Notes under the pieces: generated by a model | Told to the model about the DNA's origin: nothing | The model's input: the letters and a program-made list of their open reading frames with translations, nothing else | Database searches by the model: none | Part shown: piece by piece, positions 27,301 through 38,921 of the stretch | How the letters are laid out: every line of letters begins with the position of its first letter | Position numbering within the stretch: the first letter of the stretch is position 1 | DNA from: Litomosoides sigmodontis | Lineage: Eukaryota > Nematoda > Chromadorea > Rhabditida > Onchocercidae | Direction: 5' to 3' | DNA length: 64,000 nt | NCBI GenBank assembly: GCA_963070105.1 | Contig: OY718804.1 | Coordinates: 9,826,317 to 9,890,316, forward strand | Translations under genes and position numbers: made by a program

Positions 27301-28961
27301 AGCACGTGTGAAGAATACGCTACCACGCTTGTACATGCTTGCTGCTGGCGGCACTGCTGTTGGTACCGGTCTTAACACACGAATAGGATTTGCTGAAAAA
27401 ATTGCCATGTACTACCTTTTGTCTTTTCGAATAAATGTAGACTAACGGTTAAATAGTTAGTGGACATCAGCAACCTATTTCGGACTATGACCATTCCTGG
27501 CAGATTTGAATACTAGCATATATTATATCAGTCTTTTTTACCTAATGCACAAATCTTATAAGTAATATTACTCATTTTTTCTTGACCAAAGTTTCTTTTC
27601 GGCTCTGAAAATTATGCGTGGTACTTCAGGACCAGGTTTGTTCTTTTTATAAGCGTTTCAGGAAAATTGCCGAATTGACTGGTTTGCCATTCGTCACAGC
27701 TCCAAACAAATTTGAAGCTTTAGCAGCGCATGATGCAATGGTAGAGGTAAATTCTATTCGGTTTTAAACCTGTAACAGAAAGCCGATTTGTTAAAAACAA
27801 AGTTGTGATTGGATATTTTGGAATACATTAGTAATTGCTTAGACAGTCTTCAAATGTAATTAAATTAATTGAGCTTTACTAGTAAGACCGACAAGTTAGA
27901 TTTGTAGCAATCTTTCTGGTCTCAGCTATGTTGAACATGCATTACATATCTATTTCTGCCTTTAGACGTGATATGCTGCTGTGTGGTTTAACCATTATAA
28001 TGTAAAAAAAAAAAATTTTAACACGATTAAAATGTGGCTATCTTGAAGGTTCATGGTGCTTTGAATACTGTTGCGGCAAGTTTGATGAAAATTGCGAATG
28101 ACATTCGTTTTCTTGGTTCCGGCCCTCGTTGTGGTCTCGGAGAATTATCTTTACCTGAAAACGAACCTGGAAGTTCTATTATGCCAGGTAAGGTGAATCC
28201 GACGCAATGCGAAGCGGTTACTATGGTTGCTGCGCAAGTTTTCGGCAATCAGGTATGCATGTTTGTTTTGTTAAAAAGGTAGGTTTGTAAGCTTTTAAAA
28301 ATTTTGTTGGGTGTGTCAATTGTTACTAAACTAATGATTTTGGATTTCAAGAATTCTTTGACTGCTTTTAATAGATTTTAGGTTGCCGTTACCGTTGGCG
28401 GCTCAAATGGACATTTTGAATTAAATGTATTCAAGCCAATGATTGTTCGCAATGTTCTCCAATCTACCCGACTTATTGCCGATGCATCCGTATCGTTTAC
28501 AGTTAACTGTGTCGATGGTATCAAAGCAAATAAGGTAGACGATTTGCGTTTGTATTCCTTAATATTTGCATGTTTACTGATTTGAATATTTCTTTCGATT
28601 AAGTAGATTAACGGAAACATTGTATAAGTTGATATGCTTAGGCATGTTCGCTTCATTTTAATGACTTCTAAGTTTATGATGCTGCAGTGAGATAGATTAA
28701 ATATTATGTAATGGCTGTTATTTGGTTGACAATTTTTGAACAGTTTTACTGCAGGAGAACATCGCGAAGATCTTGCGTGAATCATTGATGTTGGTGACAG
28801 CGCTAAATCCCCACATTGGTTATGACAACGCCGCAAAAATCGCCAAAACAGCTCATAAAAATGGCACCACTTTAAAGGAAGAAGCTATAAAATTGGGCAT
28901 TTTGACATCCGAGCAATTCGATGAGTGGGTACGACCGGAGAAAATGTTGGCCCCCAAATGA
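24378..28961 (+). CDS. fum-1: Fumarate hydratase (class II)
   Basis: Interconverts fumarate and malate in the TCA cycle. Exons 24378-24580, 25787-25938, 26257-26485, 26862-27021, 27287-27408, 27662-27746, 28049-28252, 28382-28534, 28755-28961 join in phase to give 504 residues, near the roughly 510 of human FH. Key segments: [10 protein letters not shown] (137-146), [13 protein letters not shown] (178 on), [12 protein letters not shown], and the class II signature [13 protein letters not shown] (358 on), then [15 protein letters not shown] and [18 protein letters not shown]. The first 39 residues are rich in Arg, Thr and Val with almost no acids, as in a mitochondrial presequence. A second Met (residue 40, base 24495) starts [14 protein letters not shown] just before the conserved core, so cytosolic and mitochondrial forms could come from two starts. 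The start at 24378 is the first in-frame ATG. Confidence 0.97.
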
Positions 28962-30769
28962 GGCACTGTGTGTGCGGATATTCCCACCTGGTTATAGATA
29001 TGACTTAAAACAATGTTCACATTGCTTTGATAAGAAAATTCTAAAGGCTAACATTGTTTATTACCGCTTTCGGGAACTCTTTCGGCTTCATCAGATCCTC
29101 TTAATGCAAAAGTTTAGACGTCTTTTTTATTTCGATTTTCATATTGGGTCTGATTTTAATTTAAGTGATTCGCTTTCTTTTAATTTATTGGTTCTTTTCC
29201 AGACAAAGTTTTTTGTTATGATGTGTACAAATTATATAGAAAGGTTATGTGCGCAATGCAGGATATATTACACTGCTTTCAAATGATATACGTGGTCATC
29301 TTTTTATATATCATTCTATGAATAGAAATTTCTAATTGTACTGGCATTTAATTTATCGTTCTTGGCTTATAATAATAGTGTTTTTTTAAAACATTTTTTG
29401 TTAATTGTGAACAGATGAACCGAACAGGTTGCCAGTAATGATTACATGTTACAAGTTGCTCCAAGCTAATTGAGGCGAAACTTTAAAACCAAACGTTTAG
29501 GTTTCTCGTAACATTTTTAAGTCAGTAAATAAAAATCAACCAAAACACAAGATTAACAAATTCATCACTTATCAAGAGAAATGTTAGATAAACGATAAAA
29601 GCAGTGACTAAATAATGAAGCAATGATGAGATCAGCGAATGTGGAGGATGAATGATACGAATCAATTGTAAGCCTTGTATTATTAAAAGGAAAGGTGATA
29701 TAAATGTGATAAGATCTGGGGATTCTATGATTTGAGTAAAGTGGAATTTATACTGACTTGAACAATTAGTGCGATGAATGAATGAGTTGGAATAAATTCA
29801 GTGATAAAAATCAGGAATTAAACTTTATTTACTGAAGCAGCACCAATATTAATAACCAGGTTAATGTTCGACAAATTTTTGTTTATTTCAGCGATGGCAA
29901 TATTAGATAGACTGCGCTACACAGGAGTCTTATAAAATGGAAAAAAACGTACTGATAAGTGTACTGTTCACCTAATACATAATCGCTTCTATCGGCTTAA
30001 TCGTTTTTGCCAGCTTAGTTCTTCCCAAAAAATAAAATCACATGAGGTGCCAATGTTTGATGTTAAAAAAATTTTCTTTTTTAAATTGCTTAATCCTACT
30101 GTGATCTGTAAATTACTTGTATCATGCCTTGTCATCACATACACATATATTTTTATTATCCTCACCTTTCAGTGTGATTATCTCTCTTCCTGTTGCCATA
30201 AACAACATTCCAAAATGTCTCAAGTATTGTAGCACTGCAAAATTCACACATGAATTGTGTCTAATCTTACGTATTGATTTCATCATTAATTTGCAAACAT
30301 TAAAATTTACTTAAATTGATAGAAATGATTTAGTTATTCGATTTCACATCTGTTTTTTGCATTTTATAAAATAAGCAATAGATTTTTGAGTTGAAAAAGA
30401 GAAACAACACATATGCTGTATGTGCATGCATGAATATAATGAACTAGATATAGTGAACAGCAACTCATTGTTCATCTCAGATACAATATTGTATTCACAT
30501 TTATTTTTCACTGTAATCCTTTGCTTCCTTCTTCATGTAAATCAATTTGTCAAAAATTTTGAGGGAATTTTTCAAAAAATATAACAATGATAAATTATCG
30601 GCAAATATTAAATCACAATTTACAAGTAGGTCGTCGACATTCTCGGGCTATTAACCATTTCCTCTCATTCACCATTATGATGTTGCAGAAAAAAAAAATA
30701 GAAGAAAGAAATAATGTAGACACAATCGGATGCAAAATATTACTTTGATTTCCTTGTCATTCCCATCCT

Positions 30770-30813
30770 CTCCCTCCCTCCCTCCCTCCCTCACTCTCTC
30801 TCTCTCTCTCTCT
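30770..30813. repeat. TCCC and TC microsatellite
   Basis: Several tandem TCCC units pass into a run of TC dinucleotides. It is in noncoding sequence between fum-1 and cct-5. It is a simple repeat with no visible gene association. Confidence 0.85.
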
Positions 30814-31017
30814 TTCTCTACACATATATACATCTGCATTATCTTAACCATCTTTTGCTACTATTTCAAAAAAAAATTCTTTTTTCTATTTCAAATATGA
30901 AGCTAATAGCAACACAAGAAATATAGCACCTCTGATTAACAGCAAGAACAAACGAGCCAACTTCGCAAAAAAAAATCGTTTTTTGATAAAAATAAAATGG
31001 AAGCTTAAACTCAAAAC

Positions 31018-31219
31018 TCAAACTACTTGTGATCCACCACTTTTAGAAGTAGTGCGATGAGTGTCTCTTCCTTTCAAGAATGGAATTAGTGAATTTAATT
31101 TTCCTGGAGAACGATGCAGCGATCTGATCTGTCCCAATATGTTCGAATGTTTGAAAGCAATGCGCTGTTGTACCTGCTGCTCTCCATGTTGTAGATATGC
31201 GTCATCGATTATAGCTGTT
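31018..31219 (-). CDS. Possible terminal exon of an unrecognised gene
   Basis: An open stretch of about 67 codons on the minus strand follows a good acceptor (TTTAACAG at about 31220) and ends with TGA at the left. The protein is mixed and polar with no low complexity (for example DDAYLQHGEQQVQQR and SLHRSPGKLNSLIPFLKGR), unlike chance frames in this AT-rich DNA. I do not recognise it. A short ATG-containing segment with a donor (ATGACTTCTCTTGCAAG before GTATAT, near 31637-31655) lies upstream on the same strand. Its splice phase does not fit this exon directly, so at least one exon would be missing. It could also be noncoding. Confidence 0.3.
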
Positions 31220-32841
31220 AAATTTACCACAAATTAATGAATGCATATCACTGCGCATATGAATGAATGAATAATACTTGTTCGCCTTTTAGAGGATATG
31301 AAAGGGAAGATTTTAATTTCGTCTGAAATATAAAAATCTTCATTTAAGCGATATCGAATGATGAATTAGAAGAATTAAGATGAAAACCTCGTCCTTTCCC
31401 TCCGAATAATTTGATGTAAAAATTTAACTGAAGTGAGCTTGAGAAAATTGTTAGGTGCTAAAAGGAGAAATGCTATCGGAGGATATACTTAAGTAATGAG
31501 TGTAGGCTTCTATCTATTGAGGAACATCGTAGTCACCTCCATTTATACGGCTAGCTTTTGCAAGTTAGACGAAATGTGCAATTTACATTAAAGGATGTAA
31601 GCATTGTGATTAAAGTTAACAGACATGCATATACCTTGCAAGAGAAGTCATTTTGAAGAAGCGAAACAAATCCCTGCCAGCCGATCGGTTAAAATTCTCT
31701 TTTTCGCTTAAATGCTACACGTAACGTAACTGTTGAGGGAACAAATGACTTCACGTTAAAAAAAAAAGGAAAAAGTCTTATACGAATATTTCTTTCAAAA
31801 TCATTTCTCGTATGCTTCACATATACTCATCCACTTCTCTAACGCGAACAAATACTGTCACACCATAAATACTACACCACGTATACCACGTACCTCACAT
31901 AGTCATCCCTTCACAGCGCAAACGTCGGGATACAATTGTTGCATTCGTTTGTAACCATGAAATGAATTTGTGAAACGATTAGGGAAATGTTCATGAAGTG
32001 AGGATGAGGTGAAGATCTTCAGATAGGAGGAAGGTGGATTCATCCATTCATTCCAGTTCATCTCCCCTCATCTTTTCTGTTACATTTCTCCATTCCTACT
32101 CTTTTTTTTGCCGTTCCTTTTTATTTGACGAATATACGCTTACACGTGCGAACAGTGCGCGTGCGGTGACCTGTAGCTATTATGTACACATAACGCACGC
32201 ATACGTGAAAGTATTCTACATAAAAATTTTCATGCATATATATATATAGTGCTATAAAATGCATGTACGATGTGTACCAGAGACATTACGCAGTTCGACA
32301 AGCGGACAGACAGACAGACGCAAACGCAGACAAACACACGTACACACATGCAGATGAATGATTTTGAAAAATGTTAAGGAGGGGTGGGTGTATAGGGAAG
32401 GATGAATGGATGGAAAATCGATAATGTTGAAGGTTTTCCAGATGTGAAGCACATTTTTGCACTGTTATATCGTCACAATTTTCACAAATTAGTTCTTACT
32501 TCATTGGGGCTGCAATGTCGCACGTTATTTATTTGTTGTGACCATCAACACGCGAGCTGTCGTGACAAAACCGCAAAACCAAATTTTATCTTCACAGTGA
32601 TTGTGACACTGTGTTTGTTGGTTGAATTTGATTTGTTGCTAGAGGTGTCATTGTGACAAAAGTTTCAGCTTTTTTTGCTTCTAGATTAAGTGGCGTGGTG
32701 TAGCTGGATTTGAGGGAGTAAGTGTGGAGAGGAATTTGCTTAGTTTCTTTTGAGAACATGTGCGAAATTTGTTGTAAATGTTATCTACTAATAGATGCAT
32801 GTGTGTAATGTGGTTTGTTGTAGTTAAGGATAGACGTGAAG

Positions 32842-35800
32842 ATGATGGCCGATGCAGCAACTGCTCATGTATTATTCGATGAATTTGGACAGCCGTTTAT
32901 ATTGTTGCGTGATCAGGAGAAGCAGAAGCGTTTAACTGGTACTGAGGCGTTGAAGGTAATGGAAAACGAATTTACGCATTCATGATTTATGAAATGATAA
33001 TAGAAACAAAAAAAGAATAAAAAAATATCCTAATGACACGTACTTTTGATGCACTTAACTTGCATGCACATGTGAGTAATAGTACTTTAGCTGCATTTTG
33101 AGCAGCCAGGTTTGATGAAAATATTATGGAATTCAGTTTATTTGTGAATACAGAATTGTCGATCTGCAGAATTCGTGTTCTTTCTACATTGTCATTACTG
33201 TCATTAAATTATCGGACAACATTTGAGCAGATTGCTCTTGTGTACATCTTTACTATTTCGGCGGACGCATGTCACTCAGTCGGAGAAAAAAATACTTAAC
33301 CACTCATGTTTTGTCTAGATAGCAAAAAGTATTGCTTTTTCATTCTTATTAACGGGAATAATGAAGTTTATTTTAGAGCCACATTTTGGCCGCACGTGCG
33401 ATCGTGAGCACTTTGAAATCATCTTTGGGACCACTTGGTTTAGATAAGATGCTTGTCTCGGGTGATGGTGACGTGACAATTACAAATGATGGTGCGACAA
33501 TTATGGAAAAGATGGACGTTGAGCATCATGTGGCCCGGCTTATGGTTGAATTGTCAAAAAGTCAGGATGACGAAATAGGCGACGGCACAACGGGTGTAGT
33601 CGGTGGGTCGTATTCTAGATCAGGATGTTACTGGACCTAAATAAGGAAATTATGTGATTAGTAATTTTTCTTCATAGAGCATTTTAGTATCATGCAACAT
33701 TTCTGTCATCTTTTTATTGCAGTCTTGGCTGGCGCGTTATTGGAACAAGCAGAAGATTTGCTTGATAAAGGCATTCATCCGGTTAAAATAGCAGATGGAT
33801 TTGACATGGCGTGCAAGAAGGCATTGTCAACATTGGAAAATATTGCTCGTTCTTTTCCCATACATAATCGTGAACTGCTTATTGAATCAGTTATTACTGC
33901 TTTGGGTTCAAAAATGTAAATTTAATGTCTGAATTTTAGGAAGTTCAGTTCTTTTGTTTCTATACGATTCAGAAATGCGGAACTGTATATTTTATTTTGT
34001 TTTGTAACAGTAACATCTCTGAAATATTGCAAGTGTTAAAGATTATATTTTCTTGAAGGGTTTTTTTTCTTAGTCAATTTTTTAATCAAATATTCAAATC
34101 CCACTGGTGGAGTTTTGGTTTCAGCGTTAATCGTTGCATGCGACCACTTGCGGAGATTGCTGTTGATGCTGTACTGTCAGTAGCAGATTTAGAAAAGAAA
34201 GATGTCGATTTTGAATTGATCAAAATTGAAGGCAAAGTAGGAGGCCGATTGGAAGATACGTGCTTGGTGAAGGGAGTTGTTATCGATAAAACGATGAGCC
34301 ATCCCCAAATGCCAAAGGTTGCTGCATACGTACATATATATTATTCTTAGCTGACCAGTGATTTCAGTGATAAACTTTTTGGTGTGGCAAATCCTAGCAT
34401 TTTGACTTTAAAAGTAATTTGTAGTTGTCTTCATTGCAGGAATTAACTGATGTAAAAATTGCAATACTTACTTGTCCGTTCGAACCACCGAAACCGAAAA
34501 CAAAGCACAAGCTTGACATTACTTCAACTGCTGATTTCCAAAATTTGCGGGAATATGAGCGAACAACTTTTGAAAAAATGATTGGGCAGGTGATATTTTG
34601 CAAAATTTTCAAATATATTTAGTTCATACTTTTTTGCCCTTTATGTTTAGAAAGAATTTATTTTCTACTGAGGTAGTAGTTTCAATTACTTTGACATTGC
34701 CTAGCATTTCTGAAATTTTCTGTTTAAACCTTTACAGTGATTTTTTGAGGTCAAAGAAAGTGGTGCTACCTTAGCAATTTGTCAGTGGGGTTTCGATGAT
34801 GAAGCCAATCATCTTCTGCTTGCTCATAATCTTCCGGCAGTTCGGTGGGTTGGTGGACCGGAAATTGAACTAATTGCTATTGCAACTGATGGTCGTATTG
34901 TTCCACGTTTTGCGGAACTTAGACCCGAAAAACTGGGAAAAGCTGGAAGAGTTCGAGAAATGTCATTCGGAACTGCTAAGGCAAATTTTTGTTCATGTTG
35001 TGATGTCATTTACGATGTATTGAAAATGTTCTTGCGCTAGAATTATAATCAGAAGCACATTTATTGTATCGCATAACTACATTCGGGCATATCTCAATCT
35101 CCTTCTCTGATGACTTTCATCGATGTCAACTAACTGTATTATTTCTTTTAAGGCTAAAAACAGTTAGTAGCAAAAGGCATCAAAGGCAATACTGCCTTTG
35201 TGATTGAATTATTGGCATTGTGGCAAATACCGAAGGATAATTAGCTGGATGTAATATCTCTTTATAGGATCGTATGCTTTGTATCGAAGGATGCCCTAAC
35301 AATCGCGCTGTTACTGTGTTTATTCGAGGTGGTAACAAAATGATGATTGAAGAATCAAAGCGTTGTTTGCATGATGCTCTTTGTGTTGTTCGCAATTTGA
35401 TCAAAGATAATCGAATTGTTTACGGTGGAGGCGCGGCAGAAATTTCTTGCTCGCTTGCTGTTGCAGAAGAAGCAAATAAAGTAATCTTTATTTTATTTGA
35501 AATATTTGAAGTTGCTTTCTCTGTTTTTTTGCTCAATTTTATACATTTAAAATCTCGTCAGATTGCTTGCAAAATCAATTTGATATTCAGATTGAGGGTA
35601 TTGAGCAGTACGCTTTTCGGGCTTTTGCGGATGCTCTGGAAAGTATTCCTTTGGCATTGGCTGAAAATTCAGGTCTTTCCTCAATTGATACAGTAACAGA
35701 TCTCAAGGCAAAGCAGATCCAGCAATCTAATCCAAGATTGGGTGTTGATTGTTTAGCTACTGGCACTAATGGTAAGCTGTTGGTCAAAACAGTTTGAAAT

Positions 35801-36377
35801 TAGTTATTTTCTTAACTTGACTGAAGTGATGGAAACGAAGACTCATTTGTGATAGTCTCAAGCACTTAAGTTAATAAATAAAGTTAATAAATACAATAAA
35901 AACCGTATTGTTATTCTGGAACGATTTTTTGGGGTTTGAAGTGGCAGACTGCAATGTGGTCTTATGTAATGGCGTTTCATTTATATAATGTTTTCCACAT
36001 AGAAAAGTTTCCACTTATTCATAGAAAGTGATTTGAAAAAAAGGCTTTTGTGTTACATGCCAATACTCCTATTCGTTCTTCAGATATGGAAGAACAAAAG
36101 GTAATGGAGACGTTGTTGTCAAAAAAGGCGCAGATATCGCTTGCTACGCAGGTTTGTGCTTTTATGTTTCACTTATTTTTCATTTCGCTGTTGAGGGTTT
36201 GAAATTTTCGGGAAAAAATGACTTCCTGGAATTCGCTTTTTTGTTTATGCTGCTTTTATTGTTAGTGTTAATTACGACTAATTTACTGCATGACAAATTT
36301 TTTAGGTAGTGCGTATGATCCTGAAAATTGATGATGTTCGAGTTCCGGAATCTGAAGAGCAGAGATGTGCTATGTGA
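32842..36377 (+). CDS. cct-5: Chaperonin CCT/TRiC subunit epsilon
   Basis: One of the eight subunits of the cytosolic chaperonin that folds actin and tubulin using ATP. Exons 32842-32955, 33377-33602, 33723-33915, 34125-34317, 34440-34589, 34750-34980, 35268-35480, 35591-35771, 36084-36151, 36306-36377 give 546 residues against about 541 in human CCT5. Group II ATP-site segments are present: SLGPLGLDK (54-62), TNDGATI (74-80), GDGTTG (106-111) and YGGGAAE (421-427). Epsilon-specific stretches include [28 protein letters not shown] and [13 protein letters not shown] VFIRGGNKM. The intron after 34980 starts with GC, not GT; only that boundary keeps FGTAK joined to DRMLCIE as in the family. The start could be either of two adjacent ATGs (32842 or 32845). 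Confidence 0.97.
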
Positions 36378-36427
36378 TGACTTATTGCTAAATTCTTAAA
36401 TTGTTTTGTTTGCACGCTAATATTGGA

Positions 36428-36433
36428 AATAAA
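36428..36433 (+). promoter_or_regulatory. cct-5 polyadenylation signal
   Basis: AATAAA lies 51 bases after the cct-5 stop codon, followed by a T-rich run. Spacing and context suit a 3' end signal for this gene. Confidence 0.6.
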
Positions 36434-36704
36434 TTTTTTAATCCAGTTTTTCTTAAATTTTTAAGTCATGCCGTTTATTCGGCTTCTAATATTGTTGATC
36501 ATTGTCGAAATTGTCTATTCATATGTTACAGTACAGTGATGTATTTATTTTGAATAACTCAGCGATTGAGGAAATGATAAATGGAAATTAATTTCACTGG
36601 AATTTTATGTTGTCAAAAAAAACACGTAGTTGGCAGTGATATACTGAATAGTCGGAGAGTAGTGGCTATTGAACTAAACAGTCGTAGTTCAGTGCATCTA
36701 ATTT

Positions 36705-36723
36705 TATATATATATATATATAT
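36705..36723. repeat. TA microsatellite, intergenic
   Basis: TA dinucleotide run downstream of cct-5. Confidence 0.8.
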
Positions 36724-38921
36724 GTTTTTTATCTAATGGTTAAGAAAATTGATAAGCTGATTTTGGAATTTTATAATTTGGTTTTCACTTTACCAATAGT
36801 AGTTTTTGTTTCTTTTTGGTTTTAATAAGAGTCTGGGAAATAGCAGAGCGGTTAGGATGGCCATCAGTTAGTGAGAGTCACAAAAATTCCAACTTCCTTT
36901 GCTGCAGTTATTTATACGATAGTATTTGTATAGCGGTTACGATTATTAAGACGGAAATAATTCATGCTAGCTTTTTCCGAGCTTCTGTTTATGAGAAGTA
37001 GGACGTTAGAATAGTAGCGCGGAATATATTACTAGTTTGAATGATTTCTCAAAATGTTCCCAATTCAGCAGTCTTCAGCTTTAAGTAATCAAAGCGTAGT
37101 GGATAAGTTAGTGTCTTTTAAACACATTGTAAGAATTACTTTTACAATGCAGAATTATCAAATTGTGGGTGTGCTATGTAAACTTCTTTCCTGTTATTTT
37201 TGTACCGCATTCTTTCACTAAGGGAAAAAGTAGGACTGGGGAGAACATTTGCCTGTTTTCTCAGTTGCATTCCAAAATTCTAATGATAGTTTAGTTTTTG
37301 AATAAAGAATATATACGATTCGATACGTGCAGTGGCATGGCACATTTGGATTTGTTTCCATCGACATTGAATGAGATGAAGCGGAAACCACCGGTTGTAT
37401 AAATGAAATGATGCGTTAAAAATGCTTGACCGGGCTTGGCGTAAAACTACTTTACAGAATAGATTCCATTTTCTAGTTGAGGGATGGAACAATAATTGGA
37501 TGAGGATGATATATGCAAGTTTTTACAATTTTAAAGATTCAATAAGCTGGTGCGAAATTTTTCTATGCTATTTAGTAGTTGACAAGGCTGACAAACGCCT
37601 ATGTTTTTTAAGATTTTCTAATTTAACTTTGGATGCACCAGATATAAATTAGGACGCTAACTTTCAAGCCAAGAAGTTTGCAGTTAGCTTGTCTGGAAAG
37701 GTCTCCATCGGAATTCTACTTTACAATCATCAGTAGTTTTCTTTTCATAATAATAGTTTATGATGTATTCAAATAAAAAAAGTTTTGTTTGATCAGAGAT
37801 TAAAAATGTGGTGACTTTTTCCTTCGTCGGTTTTTCAAATTGTTATTGTTGCTGTTATTTGTCCAAGTAAATTCAAGTTTCATCAGCACTGTTAAGGAAG
37901 AGAAAAATACCATGAATTTCAATTAAAACATATGAGAACAACGTTACAAGGGTTCGTAATATCCAAATATTACTATGGATGAAAAAAATATCATGGATTT
38001 CAATTTGAACATATAACAATGCTATGACAGTTGTACCATATGCAAGTTTTACGACGATATACGTTCGGAACTTTTAAGTAAATCAAGAAATTGGTAAGTG
38101 TTGATTAGCAGTTGAAAATTGAAAATATTTCTACTTTCTCATGTGGAATATCACGTAATTCCTACAGCAAGTACTGTTTTATTCAAGATGTAAATGCCCG
38201 ATTTCTGTTATGCTAAAGAGCTCTACGTACGGAGTGATTGAATGAGAAATCATTTTCCATATTTTCCATACAGAGTTTAAAAGATACTGCTTCATAGGCG
38301 ATTTTGCATAAATGTTGTCATCTACATTAATTATCATAAGTAATTAAACATTCCCTAATACTTTCCCTTGTATCTCTGCTTAATTTTCCTGCTTATTTAC
38401 AATGAATTAGGACATTTCGTCATCACGTTGTTGGCATAGTAAACCGTTTTTCTAACTCTTCAGTTACCGATTATCATTATCAGTTCAGAAGTGATTCGTT
38501 TTAATTGATTATATGTCTGTAGCGACAAGTACATCCAACAATGTTACTACAACATACACAAGTGGACCAATGGTTATTTTGTTTCTTTTCTTTTCATTTT
38601 TCAATCGAAAAGACAACAGTGGTATTTTAAATACATACTTTAGGTAGTGCTTTTGTAAGCTGTTGTTGGGAATAGAATAGCATTTTTTATATTATATGTT
38701 TAAATTTGCTACTCTTAACATTGGTCTCGAAGGTGATGGATGAACGAATTGTAATAAATTTAACAACTTTTGAATTTTATGCGAAGAATGCTTATGAAAG
38801 GCACTTATATTGTTTATGCTCATTTATTTAGTCAAGAATTTACCATTTTTCTTTTGGATGATTTGAAAATAAGGTTGAATAGTGTTGTTGGGGATGTAAA
38901 ACTCTATTACCGTTTAAGCTT

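Larger units (their letters stand above)
28962..32841. other. Intergenic, fum-1 to cct-5
   Basis: About 3.9 kb. The left part holds the fum-1 3' untranslated region. Contents seen: a TCCC/TC microsatellite (about 30770-30813), one possible minus-strand exon (31018-31219, listed separately), a GACA/CA-rich stretch near 32310-32350 and the cct-5 promoter region at the right. Nothing else could be supported. Confidence 0.5.
36378..38921. other. Intergenic, cct-5 to atf-7
   Basis: About 2.5 kb between two plus-strand genes. After the cct-5 3' end it contains an AT dinucleotide run (36705-36723) and otherwise unremarkable AT-rich DNA. The short open frames near 36816-37001 and 37280-37652 show no splice context or family similarity. 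Confidence 0.5.

Noticed and set aside
28051..28248. Minus-strand open frame within fum-1
   Set aside because: It is antisense to the exon carrying the fumarase signature [11 protein letters not shown].
32842..36377. CCT eta subunit
   Set aside because: The exon segments [15 protein letters not shown] and [11 protein letters not shown] match the epsilon subunit.
36816..36900. Possible tRNA-like sequence
   Set aside because: A segment resembling a D arm (AGAGCGGTTAGGATGG) is present, but no acceptor, anticodon or T arm can be folded around it.
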